Position numbers and translations under genes: made by a program. A stretch of DNA of 64,000 nucleotides from Vulcanisaeta sp. JCM 14467. GTDB taxonomy: Archaea; Thermoproteota; Thermoprotei; Thermoproteales; Thermocladiaceae. The stretch lies in assembly GCF_001316245.1 (NCBI RefSeq), contig NZ_BBDM01000003.1, positions 1 to 64,000 on the forward strand. Direction: 5' to 3'. Below are positions 50,457 through 60,449 of the stretch, one piece after another; within the stretch, counting starts at the first letter, position 1; each line of letters begins with the position of its first letter. Under the pieces are notes generated by a model that saw only the letters and a program-made list of their open reading frames with translations, made no database searches and was not told the DNA's origin.

Positions 50457-52157
50457 GGGTGGTTATGGTAACCGGCGGTGAAGCAATCGCTAAATCCCTC
50501 ATTGAGGAGGGCGTGGATACGGTATTCGGCTTACCTGGAACCCACGTACTGGGCCTATACGCGGCGCTTCATGACTACCGTGATAGGATAAAACACGTGC
50601 TTGGCCGATTCGAACCAAGCATGGGGTTCATGGCCGATGGCTATGCAAGGGCTAGTGGTAGGGTCGGCGTCGTAATAGTCACAGCAGGCCCAGGCGCCAC
50701 AGGCCTAGTCACGCCACTTGCCCAGGCATCTGTCGAGGGCGTGCCTATTGTAGCACTTGCCGGCTTAACGCCAATAAGGACGGCTGGTAGGGGTTACTAC
50801 CACGAGTTTAGGGACGTAAATGCACAATTAAATATTTTCAAATCATTCACTAAGTACGCGGTTAGGGTTGAGGACCCCAGGGAAATACCCAGGTATTGGC
50901 GAGGGCCTTCAGGGTGGCTAGGGAGGGTAGGCCTGGCCCAGTCTATGTGGAGTTGCCTAGGGACGTTATTGAGAGTGAGACTGAGTGGATTGGCTATGTT
51001 AGGGAGGAGCCCACGAGGATTAAGCCCGACCCAGGCCTAGTGGATGCGGCAGCCAAGGAGTTACTCAATGCCGAGAGGCCCGTGATCTACGTTGGCGGTG
51101 GCGTAATAGCCGCAAATGCAAGTGATGCCCTCATCAAGGTTGCCGAGGAGTTGGGCGCCCCAGTGGTTACTTCAGTCATGGGTAAGGGAGCAATACCCTT
51201 CGACCACCCACTGCATGGCGGCTTGGCGGCGGGTTACTTTGGGGATACCGTTGCCGTGAAGCTCGTTGAGAATGCCGATGTGGTACTCGCGATAGGCACT
51301 AGGTTTAGCGAGTTGGGTACTGGCATGTGGTCGTTGCCGATAAGGGGTAGGTTGATCCACGTTAATGTTGACCCCAATGACATGGGCAGGAACTACAAGA
51401 CCGACATGGCAATAGTATCAGATGCGTTGGAATTCCTAAATGCACTCTATGATAGGGTCAGGGGCAGGGGCCGGGCAGGGATAGGGGTGTTAAGCTGATT
51501 AATGAGGTTAGGGCATCTGTCGGTAATACGCAATTGAGGGAGCTCGGTTATGACGAGTCCAGGATAAACCCAAGCGACTTGGTTAAAGCCCTCGCCCACG
51601 TGATCGATAATGACATGCGTGAGGGGAAGGCCGTTGTCACGTGCGACGCGGGTGGTAATCAAGTTGCAATGTTCGAATTACCTGTCTACAAGCCAAGAAC
51701 CTATTTCAACCCGGCCGGATTCACGTCACTGGGCTTCGCAATACCGGCGGCGATCGGCGCCAAGGTGGCTAGGCCGGAGGCCACCGTGGTGGCTACCACG
51801 GGTGATGCCGCATTCTTCATGACAGGCATGGAAATCGCGACAGCGGCCGAGTTAAATCTTAAGGTTGCATTCGTGATATTCAATGATAGGGCTCAGGGAG
51901 TTCTGAAGCTGCAGCAGAGACTTCTCTATGGTGGTAAGGTCTACGCATCGCACACGTACCCCATGGACTTCTGTAAATTCGCAGAGTCCCTAGGCATTGA
52001 TTGTGTCAGGATCAGCGATAAGAAGGAGCTTGAGGACGGGCTTGAGAAGTGCATATATGGAGTTAGTAAACCATGCATTGCAGACGTATTAGTAAACCCT
52101 GACGCAGTACCAACACCAATAACTAGGCAATTAATGGCATTATTCGGTAGGAAATAA
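50453..52157 (+). CDS. Thiamine diphosphate enzyme, acetolactate synthase/decarboxylase-like (two frameshifts)
   Basis: About 569 residues with the three ThDP-enzyme domains. In the PYR domain, FGLPGTHVLGLY and RFEPSMGFMADGYARASGR carry the activating glutamate. The middle domain has RPVIYVGGGVIAANAS. In the PP domain, the metal site is TTGDAAFFMTGMEIATA with FNDRAQGVLKLQQ. Frames break near 50900 and 51485. GTG at 50453 overlaps the preceding stop; ATG at 50465 is an alternative. Substrate unknown: it could be acetolactate synthase or a 2-oxoacid decarboxylase linked to the adjacent 2-hydroxyacid dehydrogenase. Confidence 0.85.
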
Positions 52158-52196
52158 TCATTTTGCGTATTTAAAAGCAGGTTAAAAATAGTAAAC

Positions 52197-53243
52197 TCAG
52201 CCCCACTTAACAATAGCCCTTGCGTGGAGTCCCTTCTCGAGGTTTTCATAGGCCTCATTTATCTGCTCAGGCACGTATGTGTGGCTAACGAGCTTCTTAA
52301 CGTCAACCTTACCTGAAGCCACCAACTTAATTATCTCGGGCAGGTCAAGCCTAGGCCTATAGCCAAGGCTACCAATTATCCTGATGCCATTCACCACGAA
52401 CGGCAGTACATTAACGCTGAAGTAGGACTTAGGCCCTCCGAGGCCTGTAACCACTATCGTACCGGCCCTAGCCACAACCTCCATGGAGAGCTTGAGGTCC
52501 GGCTCTGGCCTTGCCTCGTGAACCACGTCAGCGCCGTCTGGTAGTATCTCCCTTATCCTGCTTATTGGGTCCTCCTTTGTTGAGTTTATGACGTGGGTTG
52601 CACCGAGCTCTTTGGCCTTATCCAGCGCGTAGTCCCTAATGTCGACTGCGATTATTGGGTATGCACCCATGGCACTGGCTAACTGAACCGCAGACAGCCC
52701 AACACCACCGACGCCGATTACAACTAGGCTGGTGCCAGGACCGACACCCGCCTCCCTGAGGGCGTGGTAGGCGGTGCCGTAGGCGCAGGCTATCGGTGCT
52801 GCGTAGTAAATATCAACACCCTTCTCAAGCGGTATAACGGCTATCTCAGGCACTGTTAGGTACTCTGCATGGCCGCCATTAAGCCCGACGAGGCCCGGCA
52901 TCCTACCCGCCGCTGCCGGGCAGTAGTTCTCCTTACCACTGGCGCAGTACTTGCAAATGCCGTCTGGGACTATCCAGGAGACAATGACTGGGTCACCCTT
53001 CTTTAAACCCCATGGGTTCTTAACGTCGGGCCCAAAGTCCTCAACCCAACCTGAGATTTCATGCCCAGGTATGAAACCTGGCATAACAGGTCCGAAATCA
53101 CCCTTGAATAGGTGTATATCACTGTGGCATATGCCGGTCGCGGCAACCCTAACGAGTATTTCGCCGGGGCCTGGCTTTGGTGTTGATACCTCCTTAATCT
53201 CCAGGTATGGCTTATTTGGTCCCTTGTATGTTGCTGCTTTCAT
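52197..53243 (-). CDS. Zinc-dependent alcohol dehydrogenase (MDR)
   Basis: Intact 348 residues. The catalytic zinc site is in TGICHSDIHL and GHEISGWVE; the NAD loop is VIGVGGVGLSAVQLA. The structural zinc site reads PDGICKYCASGKENYC, with Asp at the first ligand position (offsets 0, 3, 6, 14) where most members have Cys and the Sulfolobus enzyme has Glu. It reduces or oxidises alcohols; the physiological substrate is not readable. Confidence 0.9.
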   Translation of the reverse strand: MKAATYKGPNKPYLEIKEVSTPKPGPGEILVRVAATGICHSDIHLFKGDFGPVMPGFIPGHEISGWVEDFGPDVKNPWGLKKGDPVIVSWIVPDGICKYCASGKENYCPAAAGRMPGLVGLNGGHAEYLTVPEIAVIPLEKGVDIYYAAPIACAYGTAYHALREAGVGPGTSLVVIGVGGVGLSAVQLASAMGAYPIIAVDIRDYALDKAKELGATHVINSTKEDPISRIREILPDGADVVHEARPEPDLKLSMEVVARAGTIVVTGLGGPKSYFSVNVLPFVVNGIRIIGSLGYRPRLDLPEIIKLVASGKVDVKKLVSHTYVPEQINEAYENLEKGLHARAIVKWG

Positions 53244-53374
53244 ACCTTGCCTTATTACTTCACGGATTATTAGTTTTAACTTATATTTAGAATATACAAA
53301 TACCGATAATTTACTTCGTATTGATTACGTAAATAACCAGGATAATTTTGAAGAATAGAGACTATATTTGGTGG

Positions 53375-53905
53375 TTAGTCTACGAATTTTGTTGGTACAT
53401 TCCTCGTGGTGTTTGCAAGCTTCACGGCGGCCGATGAATACTGTATTAGGGTTAGGAAGCTACCCTTCTTCACCTTTATCTTCCTAGAGAGCAATGCGGC
53501 GACTGGGTCTGCCTTACCCGTGATTATGTCCTTCCAGAAGGAGTACGTGGCCTCCAGTATGAAGTCGGCATCCACCTTACCAATCTTAACATTGGCGGGC
53601 ACACTCACATTAGGCGGTAAGTTAGTCGGTAAATCAATGTAAAACTCACTGCCCTGGCACGTACCATTCCTAAGCACAAGCTTTATTGCGCCGGAATTAA
53701 CCTTAACACCGAGATCCCTCGGCTTGGGTAGTCCAAGGATTTCTGACAATTTATCAGCCACATTATCCGGTATCTCAGTCGCAACAAAGGCCACATCCCA
53801 CTTCCAATCCTTGGCCGCCTCCCTATACTCCTGATTCTCATTTATTGCCTTGCAAAAGGCCTCAGCCCACTGTGGACTTGGATATACAAAGCCCTCGCTT
53901 GCCAT
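53375..53905 (-). CDS. SCP2-like lipid-binding protein
   Basis: Intact 176 residues. ANVKIGKVDADFILEATYSFWKDIITGKADPVAALLSRKIKVKKG is arranged like the core of SCP2 domains, with about 100 residues of N-terminal extension (WAEAFCKAINENQEYREAAKDW). Probably binds acyl-CoA or lipid. It lies between the alcohol dehydrogenase and the acyl-CoA dehydrogenase. Confidence 0.78.
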   Translation of the reverse strand: MASEGFVYPSPQWAEAFCKAINENQEYREAAKDWKWDVAFVATEIPDNVADKLSEILGLPKPRDLGVKVNSGAIKLVLRNGTCQGSEFYIDLPTNLPPNVSVPANVKIGKVDADFILEATYSFWKDIITGKADPVAALLSRKIKVKKGSFLTLIQYSSAAVKLANTTRNVPTKFVD

Positions 53906-53977
53906 ACATTATTAGTACATATTCAATTATATTAGAGGTTTATTTATATAAATGCTATATATTATAATTAATAAATT

Positions 53978-53993
53978 AATATATAGTATATAG
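53978..53993. promoter_or_regulatory. AT-rich 16-mer before the acyl-CoA dehydrogenase gene
   Basis: AATATATAGTATATAG is identical to 56037-56052. It lies 38 bases before the acyl-CoA dehydrogenase ATG, which places it over or just upstream of the likely TATA box region. Confidence 0.5.
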
Positions 53994-54030
53994 TAGTTAC
54001 GTTTAAAATACCTACAACTATAATAAGTTT

Positions 54031-55285
54031 ATGATGAGTTATCTAGACCTTGATAGATTAGACAGTGATGATGAGTTAATAAGGAAGAACATGCATAGGT
54101 TTGCTGAGGAGGTCCTTAGGCCGTTATCCATTAAGGTTGATAGGATGGAGCCTAGGGATAGGGTTGCGCCAGGTTCGCCATTGTATGACGCTATTAGGGA
54201 GATGAAGAAGATGGGGTTACATAAGATTCACCTGCCAAGGGAGCATGGTGGTCTTGGTTTAACGAATCTACAGAGGTATATAATTGATGAGGAGCTTGGT
54301 TGGGCAAGCCTTGGCTTCGCAACACTTATCGGCGTTGATGCAATACCATTCACAATAGCAGCGTTGTTTGGCTCGGAGAGAGTTAAGGATGAACTTGTTA
54401 AGCCTTGGCTTGAGGATACAGAGGCTAGGTACATTGGTTGTTGGGGAGTGACTGAGCCTGAGCACGGTAGTGACTACACACTTGCCTTCAGGGATAGGGA
54501 TGTTGAGTCCCTCGGTAGGGGTAACGTGGTTATTGAGCGTGATGGTAATGGGTGTGTCATAAATGGGCAGAAGTCGGCCTAGGTTTCGGCGGCGCCAATA
54601 TGCACCCACATGGGTCTCCATGCGCAGTTGAAGGATGGTAAGAGCCTGAGGGATGGCGCATTCGTAATAGTACCACTTAATCTGAAGGGTGTTAGGAAGG
54701 GCGAGCCTGTTGATATGCTTGGCAATAGGGATTGCCCGCAGGGCCCTGTGTACTTTGATAATGTGCGTGTACCCGATGATTACGTAATCGCTCAACCGCC
54801 ATTCTACGAGGTCTTCTCGGACCAATTACTTAACCTAACCAGTGTTAACATGGGTGCCTACTCCGTGGGCCTTGCCAGGGCCGCCTTTGAGGAAGCCCTT
54901 AGGTATGCGAGGACTAGGGTGCAGGGTGGTGAGCCCCTCATTGAGCATAAGAACATTAAGTTGAAGATTTACGAGATGTTTGAGAAGGTGGAGACCGCTA
55001 GGTATTACGTAGGAAGGTCATGGACTACGTATACACCAAGGTCTTCGTTGAGCAGTCCTTCACCTCACCGCCCAGGTATGCCAAGGCTGCCCAGGTATAT
55101 GCGAAGAAAATAGCCTTTGAGGTTGCGCATGACGCACTACAGATATTCGGCGCTACGGGCTTAGTAGGGAGTTTATTATTGAGAAGTTGTTTAGGGATGC
55201 CAGGGCATTACTCATTGAGGATGGTACGGTTGAGGCGCTGAGCCTTGATGCTGCTGATGACATTATACTAAACTATAGTTTATAA
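54031..55285 (+). CDS. Acyl-CoA dehydrogenase (three frameshifts)
   Basis: FAD enzyme of about 417 residues that introduces the first double bond in beta-oxidation-type pathways. It shows MHRFAEEVLRPLSIKVDR, LPREHGGLGLTNLQ, CWGVTEPEHGSDYT (FAD/substrate loop), YVIAQPPFYEVFSD and QIFGATGL (canonical FGG/YG near the C-terminus). Frames break near 54580, 55015 and 55170. The stop (55283-55285) falls inside an 18-base palindrome. Confidence 0.87.
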
Positions 55286-55291
55286 ACTATA
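55274..55291. promoter_or_regulatory. 18-bp perfect palindrome at the acyl-CoA dehydrogenase stop
   Basis: TATAGTTTATAAACTATA is self-complementary along its whole length. It spans the stop codon and lies about 54 bases before the acetoacetate decarboxylase-like start. It could be an operator for the downstream gene or a terminator. Confidence 0.6.
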
Positions 55292-55344
55292 ATAAATTAT
55301 AAATAGTAACAATGCTTAAAATGAAATTTACATAAATCAAGTAT

Positions 55345-56033
55345 ATGGTTCTAAAGGGTGGTGAAAAGGGGTTCGGAATACCACTAAATGCGCCATTATA
55401 CCCATCATCAACCGCCACAACAAGGATCAATTATAGCAGGGTTAGGGTTGCCCTGGTGCTGGCTAATGTTGACCCTAAGTCAGTGGATCCATTACTGCCC
55501 GAGGGTGTTGAGTTTGCGTACTACATACCGTATATCTACGTAACGAACGACGCAGGAATGGCGGCAGGTAGGGAGTTAGCCGGCGCACCTAAGAAGCTCG
55601 GTGATATTAAGCTGGTGATTAATGATTATGGGTTAGTAATAGGTACGCTGGATAGGGGTGGTGAGTTAATGAGGGTTGAGGTTGCAATAAGCAATAGATT
55701 GGGCCTTGAGCAGCTGGATACCTTCAAGGCATTAATGCTAGGCTGATAACACGGTCACCCTACCCCTACTCTCAATAAGGACATTACCACCACTGCCCGA
55801 CGGAACACCAGGCACTGCCCAATTAATACAGTGGTATGCGAAGTTCACATTCACGCCAAGGGAAAGCCCACAAATATGGACTGGAGAGGCCAGGGTTAAG
55901 CTAGGCGGTACACCCTTCGACCTACTTAATGACATTAAGGTGAACTGGAGTAATTGCAGGCTTTTACATCGAGGGCGATATGGAACTTGGAATTACCAAG
56001 AGGGTTAAGGAATGGAAACTTACCTGGGGATAA
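55345..56033 (+). CDS. Acetoacetate decarboxylase-like protein (two frameshifts)
   Basis: About 230 residues. GFGIPLNAPLYPSSTATTRINY opens the protein, and the GRELAGAPKKLGDIKL segment matches the catalytic-lysine region of acetoacetate decarboxylases, where a lysine with a lowered pKa forms a Schiff base. Frames break near 55742 and 55962; the C-terminus then reads GFYIEGDMELGITKRVKEW to TAA at 56031-56033. It could decarboxylate acetoacetate to acetone or be a family member with another activity. Confidence 0.75.
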
Positions 56034-56036
56034 CTT

Positions 56037-56084
56037 AATATATAGTATATAGAAATCATATTAATTAAAATATAGTATATAAAT
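56037..56084. promoter_or_regulatory. Two AT-rich motifs before the exported-protein genes
   Basis: AATATATAGTATATAG at 56037-56052 (identical to 53978-53993) is followed by AAAATATAGTATATAAATT at 56066-56084. Both share ATATAGTATAT. They lie 45-90 bases before the ATG at 56128. Confidence 0.5.
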
Positions 56085-56127
56085 TATAAAGGCTTTAATA
56101 ACTTTTCAAATAACAAATAATAAGACC

Positions 56128-56676
56128 ATGCACAGAAAAAGCATATTCATTATTATTCTTGGAATAATATTAACAGCACTTCTCATCTATACCGAGCTAC
56201 CAACGGCAAAACCAGGAAATACCTATACAATGTATCAGAAGAACCCGGTGATTAAGGGTGACCCAATAATATATATAGAGGCGCCCGTGGTTAAGGCCTC
56301 GGGTTTCATATCATTTGCGGCAGGTAACTATGATGGAAAACCCGTGGTAATTTACAAGGCGGGGAGTCTTCAAATGCCCAAGGGGCAAATTGTGATAGGC
56401 ATGAGCCCTAGCTACAACATAACACTTACCATGAGTAGTGCAAGTATAAGCGATATAACTATATTCGCGGCGAACATAACGGCCACGGTTTACATAATAG
56501 TGCCAATTACAATTACAATAACCCCACAAAATGTTGCACTACTATCAATTCTCTCGACAATAGCCTCAGAGTTACTACCGCTTTATAATGTGAAGATCTA
56601 CGCATACTACATTAATGTATCATCAATAAACTACGCCTCGATTAAGGTATATGCTAATTTATTAAAAGAAAATTAA
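56128..56676 (+). CDS. Membrane-anchored exported protein, paralog 1
   Basis: 182 residues. A basic N-terminus (MHRKS) and a hydrophobic stretch IFIIILGIILTALLIY form a signal anchor; the rest is predicted outside the cell and is rich in Ser, Thr, Ile and N-x-T/S sequons. It shares with the next gene GSL-xx-PKGQ, MSSASxSxI followed by an N-x-T sequon, and a late (Y/A)YYxxVSS(I/L)xY segment, so the two are paralogs. No named family recognised. Confidence 0.7.
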   Translation: MHRKSIFIIILGIILTALLIYTELPTAKPGNTYTMYQKNPVIKGDPIIYIEAPVVKASGFISFAAGNYDGKPVVIYKAGSLQMPKGQIVIGMSPSYNITLTMSSASISDITIFAANITATVYIIVPITITITPQNVALLSILSTIASELLPLYNVKIYAYYINVSSINYASIKVYANLLKEN

Positions 56677-56757
56677 TTAGAAACTGAATATTTTACTCAA
56701 GCAATTTTTATCACTACAAATATATGCCATATTTATAGGCAAAATTTTAGAACTAAA

Positions 56758-57390
56758 TTGAGAAGAATGCTCAGTATGAATTGGAAGATAATGGCGTTAG
56801 GCTTAGGTCTCGTAATAGCCCTACTAATTGCAGCATCAGTACTTGATACCGCATTTGATGCCGACATACCTGGCCCCGTCGAAATCTACTTCCCAACGGC
56901 GCAACTCAGCAATATATTGATGTATGGTTGGGTTTACTCAACATCAGCTCAACCTAATGAGTATGCGCCTGTGATTGCCCAGTCAGTGGGTTCGCTAAAT
57001 GCGCCCAAGGGTCAAGTCATTAGTAAGACCGTCACAGTATCACTACCAAATCCACTCATGCCTAATTGTCCATCAACTACCGTACAAATCACGGCATCCC
57101 TAGGCATGAGTTCGGCAAGCATGAGTAACATATTCCTATACGCAATTAACCTAACATCAACATCGGGTAGTTTAAGCGGCGTTAACATAATAGCAGCTGG
57201 ACTGCCGTATGTTGTTAACCAGACGATTAGTAGTGGCACAATGAATGGATTAACGCTATATGTATATTACGTCAGCGTTGGTAGCCTATCATACAGTGGA
57301 TTGAGTGTTACAGTAACACCAGCGGTGATAGCTTGCAGCTCTTCTGGTGTGACTACGTACAATAGCGTGCCGGCTGATGGACTAAGCTGA
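56758..57390 (+). CDS. Membrane-anchored exported protein, paralog 2
   Basis: 210 residues from TTG at 56758 (ATG at 56767 or 56776 also possible). The signal anchor MNWKIMALGLGLVIALLIAAS is followed by a Ser/Thr-rich outer part. It has the same conserved blocks as paralog 1 (GSLNAPKGQ, GMSSASMSNIFLYAINLTS, LYVYYVSVGSLSY) and adds a pair of cysteines (CPSTT and ACSSS). It may be a surface-layer or surface-complex subunit; function unknown. Confidence 0.7.
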   Translation: MRRMLSMNWKIMALGLGLVIALLIAASVLDTAFDADIPGPVEIYFPTAQLSNILMYGWVYSTSAQPNEYAPVIAQSVGSLNAPKGQVISKTVTVSLPNPLMPNCPSTTVQITASLGMSSASMSNIFLYAINLTSTSGSLSGVNIIAAGLPYVVNQTISSGTMNGLTLYVYYVSVGSLSYSGLSVTVTPAVIACSSSGVTTYNSVPADGLS

Positions 57391-57511
57391 GGTTTGATAC
57401 TATTCGTTTTATTTTTATCAAAATTATTATTTATGTTTTTCAATAATTTCTAGTAATCTATAAAGGTTATATATGGATTAACCTTAAAGAGATGCCTTGC
57501 ATTAGTTATTT

Positions 57512-58285
57512 GTGGATTTCTTCACGAGGTTTGGTCTCGGGCTCGTTAGCATGTGGAGGCGTAAGGCTATTATTCTACCTGCGTTATTTGCCGTAAATCT
57601 AGCTACCTGGTTTTACTTCTGGATTAGGCCGTCATTGCTTAGCTTTTCGTTGATAGTCCTTACCCTGGCCATCTTCTTAACCGTAATATTCATTGGTGTG
57701 ATACCCGTGGTTATTATGGAGGAGAATAATTGTGACTTAAACGTGATTAGGAAAATGGGCCTTGGCACGTTTGTGTCATTAATAATTGTGTATGCGCTGT
57801 TCATGTACGTGAGTTCGGTCATTCTAGCCGTGATTAAACCACCACCATACCTCATTGTAATGATGGCCCTGCTCTTTGCGCTACCCCTGACGCCATTCAT
57901 CGTGCTCGCAATACTGGTGCCACCGCTCATTGGCTACTTCATTAGGGATAAATGGCGCTCGCTCAGGGGTAGGGTACCCTTCTGGGGTATTTACCTAGGT
58001 ATTCTTTCGGCATTGATGCTTCTCCTAATGCCAGTAATGTACTTTAGAGTCCTATTCGTGAGTACATCATTAATAAATGCATTCATACTTGGTGGAGTAA
58101 CCCTAATACTATCGTTAGTACCACTCCTCTACCCAAGGCCTGAGATCTGCAGAGTGTTGGGCATCATAATGGTTTTCCTGGGCATACTAATGTGGATACT
58201 GGCTGTTGGTGGCTTGACCTGGGGCTCAGTCCTGGCGATAATAAGTGGTGGGTACTTATATGATTGGAGACCACGAGGTAAATAA
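57512..58285 (+). CDS. Polytopic membrane protein
   Basis: Intact 257 residues from GTG at 57512 with about six or seven hydrophobic helices (for example ILPALFAVNLATWFYFW, LSFSLIVLTLAIFLTVIF, FVSLIIVYALFMYV, IYLGILSALMLLLMPV). A short N-terminal amphipathic region (MDFFTRFGLGLVSMWRRK) precedes them. No family recognised. It lies between the exported paralogs and the membrane phosphoesterase. Confidence 0.7.
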   Translation: MDFFTRFGLGLVSMWRRKAIILPALFAVNLATWFYFWIRPSLLSFSLIVLTLAIFLTVIFIGVIPVVIMEENNCDLNVIRKMGLGTFVSLIIVYALFMYVSSVILAVIKPPPYLIVMMALLFALPLTPFIVLAILVPPLIGYFIRDKWRSLRGRVPFWGIYLGILSALMLLLMPVMYFRVLFVSTSLINAFILGGVTLILSLVPLLYPRPEICRVLGIIMVFLGILMWILAVGGLTWGSVLAIISGGYLYDWRPRGK

Positions 58286-58366
58286 ATTAAATATAATACA
58301 CCTATTCATATGTATAAGTATGTATTATTAGTGTTTAAATGATAAATAAATGAAATTGTCAATACC

Positions 58367-60449
58367 ATGTTAATTGGTAGGTATGGGCTACAGTTCACTA
58401 TGATAATTATAATTGCAATCATCCTATCCATAGTACTGCTTGGGCTTTTTATCTATGGTATTTACCAGGACAATAACCTAATTTCTACGGTACCGCAATG
58501 CCAGACCCTACCGGCTTCTCAATTAAGTACTAGGACACCGATTAAGCACGTGATCATAATATTCCTGGAGAACCATAGCTTTGATAATTTCTTCGGTGTA
58601 TACCCAACCAATGGTATGCTAAATAATTCATTAGCTATGAAGTTGGCAATACCTAATAACCTACTCACCATGGTAAAATACCCAGTTACCTGCGGCCAGT
58701 GCCATGGGGATTTATTATACGAAGGATCCCGCTGAGGGTTATATACCATACCATGCCGACTGGAATTATGGGAAAATGAATGGTTGGTTATGGGGTTCGG
58801 GTCCACAATCGCTTTACTACTACACAATCGTTCAAGTGGCGCCCCTTTGGGATTTAGCCGAGGAATATGGACTCGCAGATAACTACTTCACGCCATACCT
58901 CTCCGAGAGCGCTCCAAACCACCTCTTCCTATACGCCGCATACTCGCCCGTAATAGATGATTATGGCCCACCACCTTATATACCCATTCAGGAGAGTATA
59001 TTTGCGGAGTTATGCCAGTACCACGTGAGTTGGGGCTACTACATAGACCCTAGGGAACCATCAAGTCTCCTCGACATTAAGTACTTCTACGGCATTAATA
59101 AGTATTCATCGCACATACAGACCTGGGGTGACTTCATAAGCGAGGTTCTGAATGGTTCATTACCTGCGGTTTCATGGGTAATGCCAAACCCAATAAATGA
59201 CATGGGACCACCAAACAACATATTGTATGGGGAGGCGTGGCTACTTTACATAATAAATACGGTTGAGGAGAGCCCAATATGGAACTCAACGGTGATCTTC
59301 ATAACCTGGGATGAATTCGGTGGCTATTACGACCACGTACCCCCACCAATAATAAATGGCGAACCGCTGGGCGTGAGGGTTCCCTTAATAGTTATATCGC
59401 CCTACGCAAAGGAGGATTACGTATCACACACCCTACTAACCCATGCGTCATTAATAGCCTTCATTGATTATAACTGGGGATTACCTGCCCTAAACGAGTA
59501 TGTACTAAATAGTAACATACCCCTTGACTTCTTCTACTTTAACATGAGTAGGAGACCAATAATATTTAATGAGTCGCAGGGCTTTCCGTTGATAAGCAAC
59601 GTATACTCACTGCCCAACGCATCAAATTACGGGGATTTATCAAACCTATTCCCACTACCACTACAGATACCGCTAAATGAACTTCCATACTCAAGGTATG
59701 GCTTTAGCAATATAACGCTTGCGGAGTTGGGCTCGTCAGTGTACGTGAGTATGGACGTTATGTACGTGCCAATTATTTACACGCCATTATTCCTATGGTT
59801 AATAATAGCCCTAATCATAGACCTGGCAGTAACGTCATTATTACCCGTGAGTAGGGAGGTCATTAAGCCATTACCTATGAAGATGCTTAGCACCATTAGT
59901 GGCTCTGTGGTCACGGCGTCAATTATTGGTTTAACAACCCTAACAACCGGCTTCCTTAACTACGTAGGTAATACCGGTGAGGCGCCGCCGCTCCTCATGG
60001 GCTACCTCATCGGTCTAATACTCTTCTCAATAATTGGCTTTGTCCTCATACGGGTTAGGTATGGCCAGTACATGTTGGTCACTCTCTCGGTTATAATTCC
60101 AGCTCTCCTATACGTACTCATTTACGTCCAAACACTCCAGTCCTTCCTAATGAGTGTTGAGCCGTTGCTAATTTATGGATTACTGTCTGCGGCACCTACG
60201 ATGTTAATTGAGCTATTATTTCTAAGGCTATACGTGGGTGATGGCGCCTGGTCCAGGGGTTTGGCGTATTCTATTTTGACTGGGTTACTTACCTACGTAA
60301 TTATTCTAATCATTGCGTTTACATACATAAAGCTTTACCAGCCAGGCTTATCGACATTACTGCTACCGACAGAGTTAGTAGGCCTTGCCCTAACCGCCGT
60401 GTGGTTCGTGGCACTAACGAGGAATCTTAGGCTGGGTGTTGTTTCATGA
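58367..60449 (+). CDS. Membrane phosphoesterase (PF04185 family) with C-terminal membrane domain (one frameshift)
   Basis: About 694 residues. An N-terminal anchor helix (MIIIIAIILSIVLLGLFIYG) leads to a phospholipase C/acid phosphatase-type domain (HVIIIFLENHSFDNFFG, SESAPNHLFLYAA, IFITWDEFGGYYDHVPPP, VPLIVISPYAKEDYVSHTLLTHAS), which should lie outside the cell. About six helices follow in the C-terminal third. The frame breaks near 58705 (GDLLYEGSR versus GIYYTKDPAEG). Its stop overlaps the FAD oxidoreductase start by ATGA, tying an external phosphoesterase to glycerol-3-phosphate enzymes. Confidence 0.85.
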
